Source: RU20A sp042610495 (GTDB lineage: Bacteria; Pseudomonadota; Alphaproteobacteria; Rhizobiales; Rhizobiaceae). Taken from it: a stretch of 64,000 nucleotides of DNA. Made by a program: the position numbers and the translations under genes. The stretch is from positions 1 through 64,000 of the forward strand of contig NZ_JBHGAP010000005.1 in assembly GCF_042610495.1 (NCBI RefSeq), in the 5' to 3' direction. Below the pieces are notes generated by a model. That model ran no database searches. It was not told the origin of the DNA and was given only the letters and a program-made list of their open reading frames with translations. Positions within the stretch are counted from its first letter, which is position 1, and the number at the start of each line of letters is the position of its first letter. Positions 63,012 through 64,000 of the stretch are shown here, in pieces.

Positions 63012-64000
63012 ATGAACACCGATCTTCTTTCCCTCTTCGATGCGGACGAAGCGACCGTGCAGGCGGTGCTGCGCGAGACGCTTTCCAGCGCCGATGACGG
63101 GGAGCTTTACCTCGAGCATGCGCAGGCGGAATCATTGTCCTTCGACAATGGCCGCCTGAAGGGGGGCAGCTTCAACACCGACCAGGGTTTTGGCCTGCGG
63201 GCGGTGGCCGGCGAGGCTGTCGGCTATGCGCATTCGGGCGACCTTTCGCTTTCGGCGCTGAAGCGGGCGTCGGATGCGGTGGCGCAGGTGACGCGGGGCT
63301 ATTCGGGCTGCTATGCCGCCGCGCCGCAAGGCACGAATGCGCGGCTTTACGGGGACGGCAATCCGATCGGCGAACCCAGTTTCGAGGCGAAGGTGGCCCT
63401 CTTGACCGAGATCGACGCCTATCTGCGCGCCAAGGATCCGAAGGTGCGGCAGGTGACGGCGACGATCGGCGCAAGCTGGCAGGTGGTGGAGATCATCCGC
63501 GCCGACGGCCATCGCATGCGCGATGTCAGGCCGATGACGCGGCTCAACATTTCCGTCGTCACCGGCGAAGGCGACCGGCAGGAGTCGGGCTCCTACGGCA
63601 TTGGCGGGCGGCGCGGTTTTGCGGATTTCATCGCCACGGAAAACTGGCAGGCGGGCGCCGACGAGGCGCTGCGCCAGGCTCTCGTCAATCTCGAGGCCGT
63701 CGATGCGCCGGCCGGCACCATGGATGTGGTGCTGGGCAACGGCTGGCCGGGCGTCATGCTGCACGAGGCGGTCGGCCATGGGCTGGAAGGCGACTTCAAC
63801 CGCAAGAAGACCTCCGCCTTTGCCGGGCTTCTGGGCGAGCAGGTCGCGGCCAGGGGCGTCACCGTCGTCGATGACGGCACGATCGGCGAACGGCGCGGCT
63901 CGATCACCATCGATGACGAGGGCACGCCCTCTGCCTACAATGTGCTGATCGAGGACGGCAAGCTGGTCGGCTACATGCAAGACCGGCAGAATGCGCGCCT
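63012..64000 (+). CDS. tldD: Metalloprotease TldD (5' part, cut by window edge)
   Basis: At least 329 residues are encoded and the frame is still open at 64000. Family features are SLSFDNGRLKGGSFNTDQGFGLRAV near residue 45, GYAHSGDLS, and the metal motif HEAVGHGLEGDFNRKKTSAFAG near residue 250 (HExxxH). TldD pairs with TldE/PmbA to degrade unfolded peptides and mature certain RiPPs such as microcin B17. ATG 63012 is preceded by AGGAG. tldE is not in the window. Confidence 0.95.
   Translation, partial: MNTDLLSLFDADEATVQAVLRETLSSADDGELYLEHAQAESLSFDNGRLKGGSFNTDQGFGLRAVAGEAVGYAHSGDLSLSALKRASDAVAQVTRGYSGCYAAAPQGTNARLYGDGNPIGEPSFEAKVALLTEIDAYLRAKDPKVRQVTATIGASWQVVEIIRADGHRMRDVRPMTRLNISVVTGEGDRQESGSYGIGGRRGFADFIATENWQAGADEALRQALVNLEAVDAPAGTMDVVLGNGWPGVMLHEAVGHGLEGDFNRKKTSAFAGLLGEQVAARGVTVVDDGTIGERRGSITIDDEGTPSAYNVLIEDGKLVGYMQDRQNAR

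Overview
The window is a chromosomal segment of an alphaproteobacterium, most likely a member of the Rhizobiaceae. Supporting signs are high GC, a CcrM-type methyltransferase, long core blocks in rhizobial order (ctaC-ctaD-ctaB-coxF-ctaG-ctaE-DUF983-surf1-ispH-thrB-rnhA; dciA-like/mutY; smc and ppdK), an intracellular PHB depolymerase, an IalB-family protein, and several families of GC-rich inverted intergenic repeats typical of rhizobia. Species cannot be fixed from the sequence alone.

Region 1 (1-5707) is the accessory part and the most interesting. It holds a compact CRISPR adaptation and processing locus: the end of one array (1-381), a reverse transcriptase-Cas1 fusion (539-2608), Cas2 (2666-2953), a second array of 18 repeats (3009-4239) and a divergent Cas6-type RAMP endonuclease (4472-5419). 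Both arrays share a hairpin and the 8-nt handle ATAGAAAC when read on the minus strand. Both are preceded on that strand by related leaders (382 onward and 4240 onward). No interference effector (cas10, csm, cmr, cas3, cas9 and so on) is recognisable in the window, but array 1 runs off the left edge. The locus stops at a tRNA-Gln gene whose 3' end faces it, a plausible island boundary.

Region 2 (5.9-26.8 kb) is core: PfpI-like protein, Smc, PpdK, a DUF1499 membrane protein, a LysR regulator, an MBL hydrolase/cupin pair, a DsbA-like lipoprotein, a PIN-domain toxin/antitoxin pair, a DciA-like protein, MutY, HAD hydrolases and CcrM. Region 3 (26.8-34.3 kb) carries a lipoprotein, ThrC, an M16 peptidase, a GNAT acetyltransferase and a large membrane PAS-GGDEF-EAL protein whose EAL half looks active. 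Region 4 (34.4-41.2 kb) is a sugar locus: a ROK/P-loop kinase fusion and a class I aldolase, divergent from a SorC regulator and a three-gene ABC importer. Region 5 (41.2-53 kb) holds PdxJ, a GST, PhaZ, a GH25 lysozyme, a zinc peptidase, CsbD, AlgH, a DsbD-N protein, a 1-Cys peroxiredoxin, RNase H and homoserine kinase. A hicAB module with a perfect 18-bp palindrome lies between ispH and thrB.

Region 6 (53.5-62.1 kb) is the aa3 cytochrome c oxidase structural and assembly cluster on the minus strand, with a perfect FNR/FixK-type box just upstream of ctaC. The window ends with an IalB-family gene and the 5' part of tldD.
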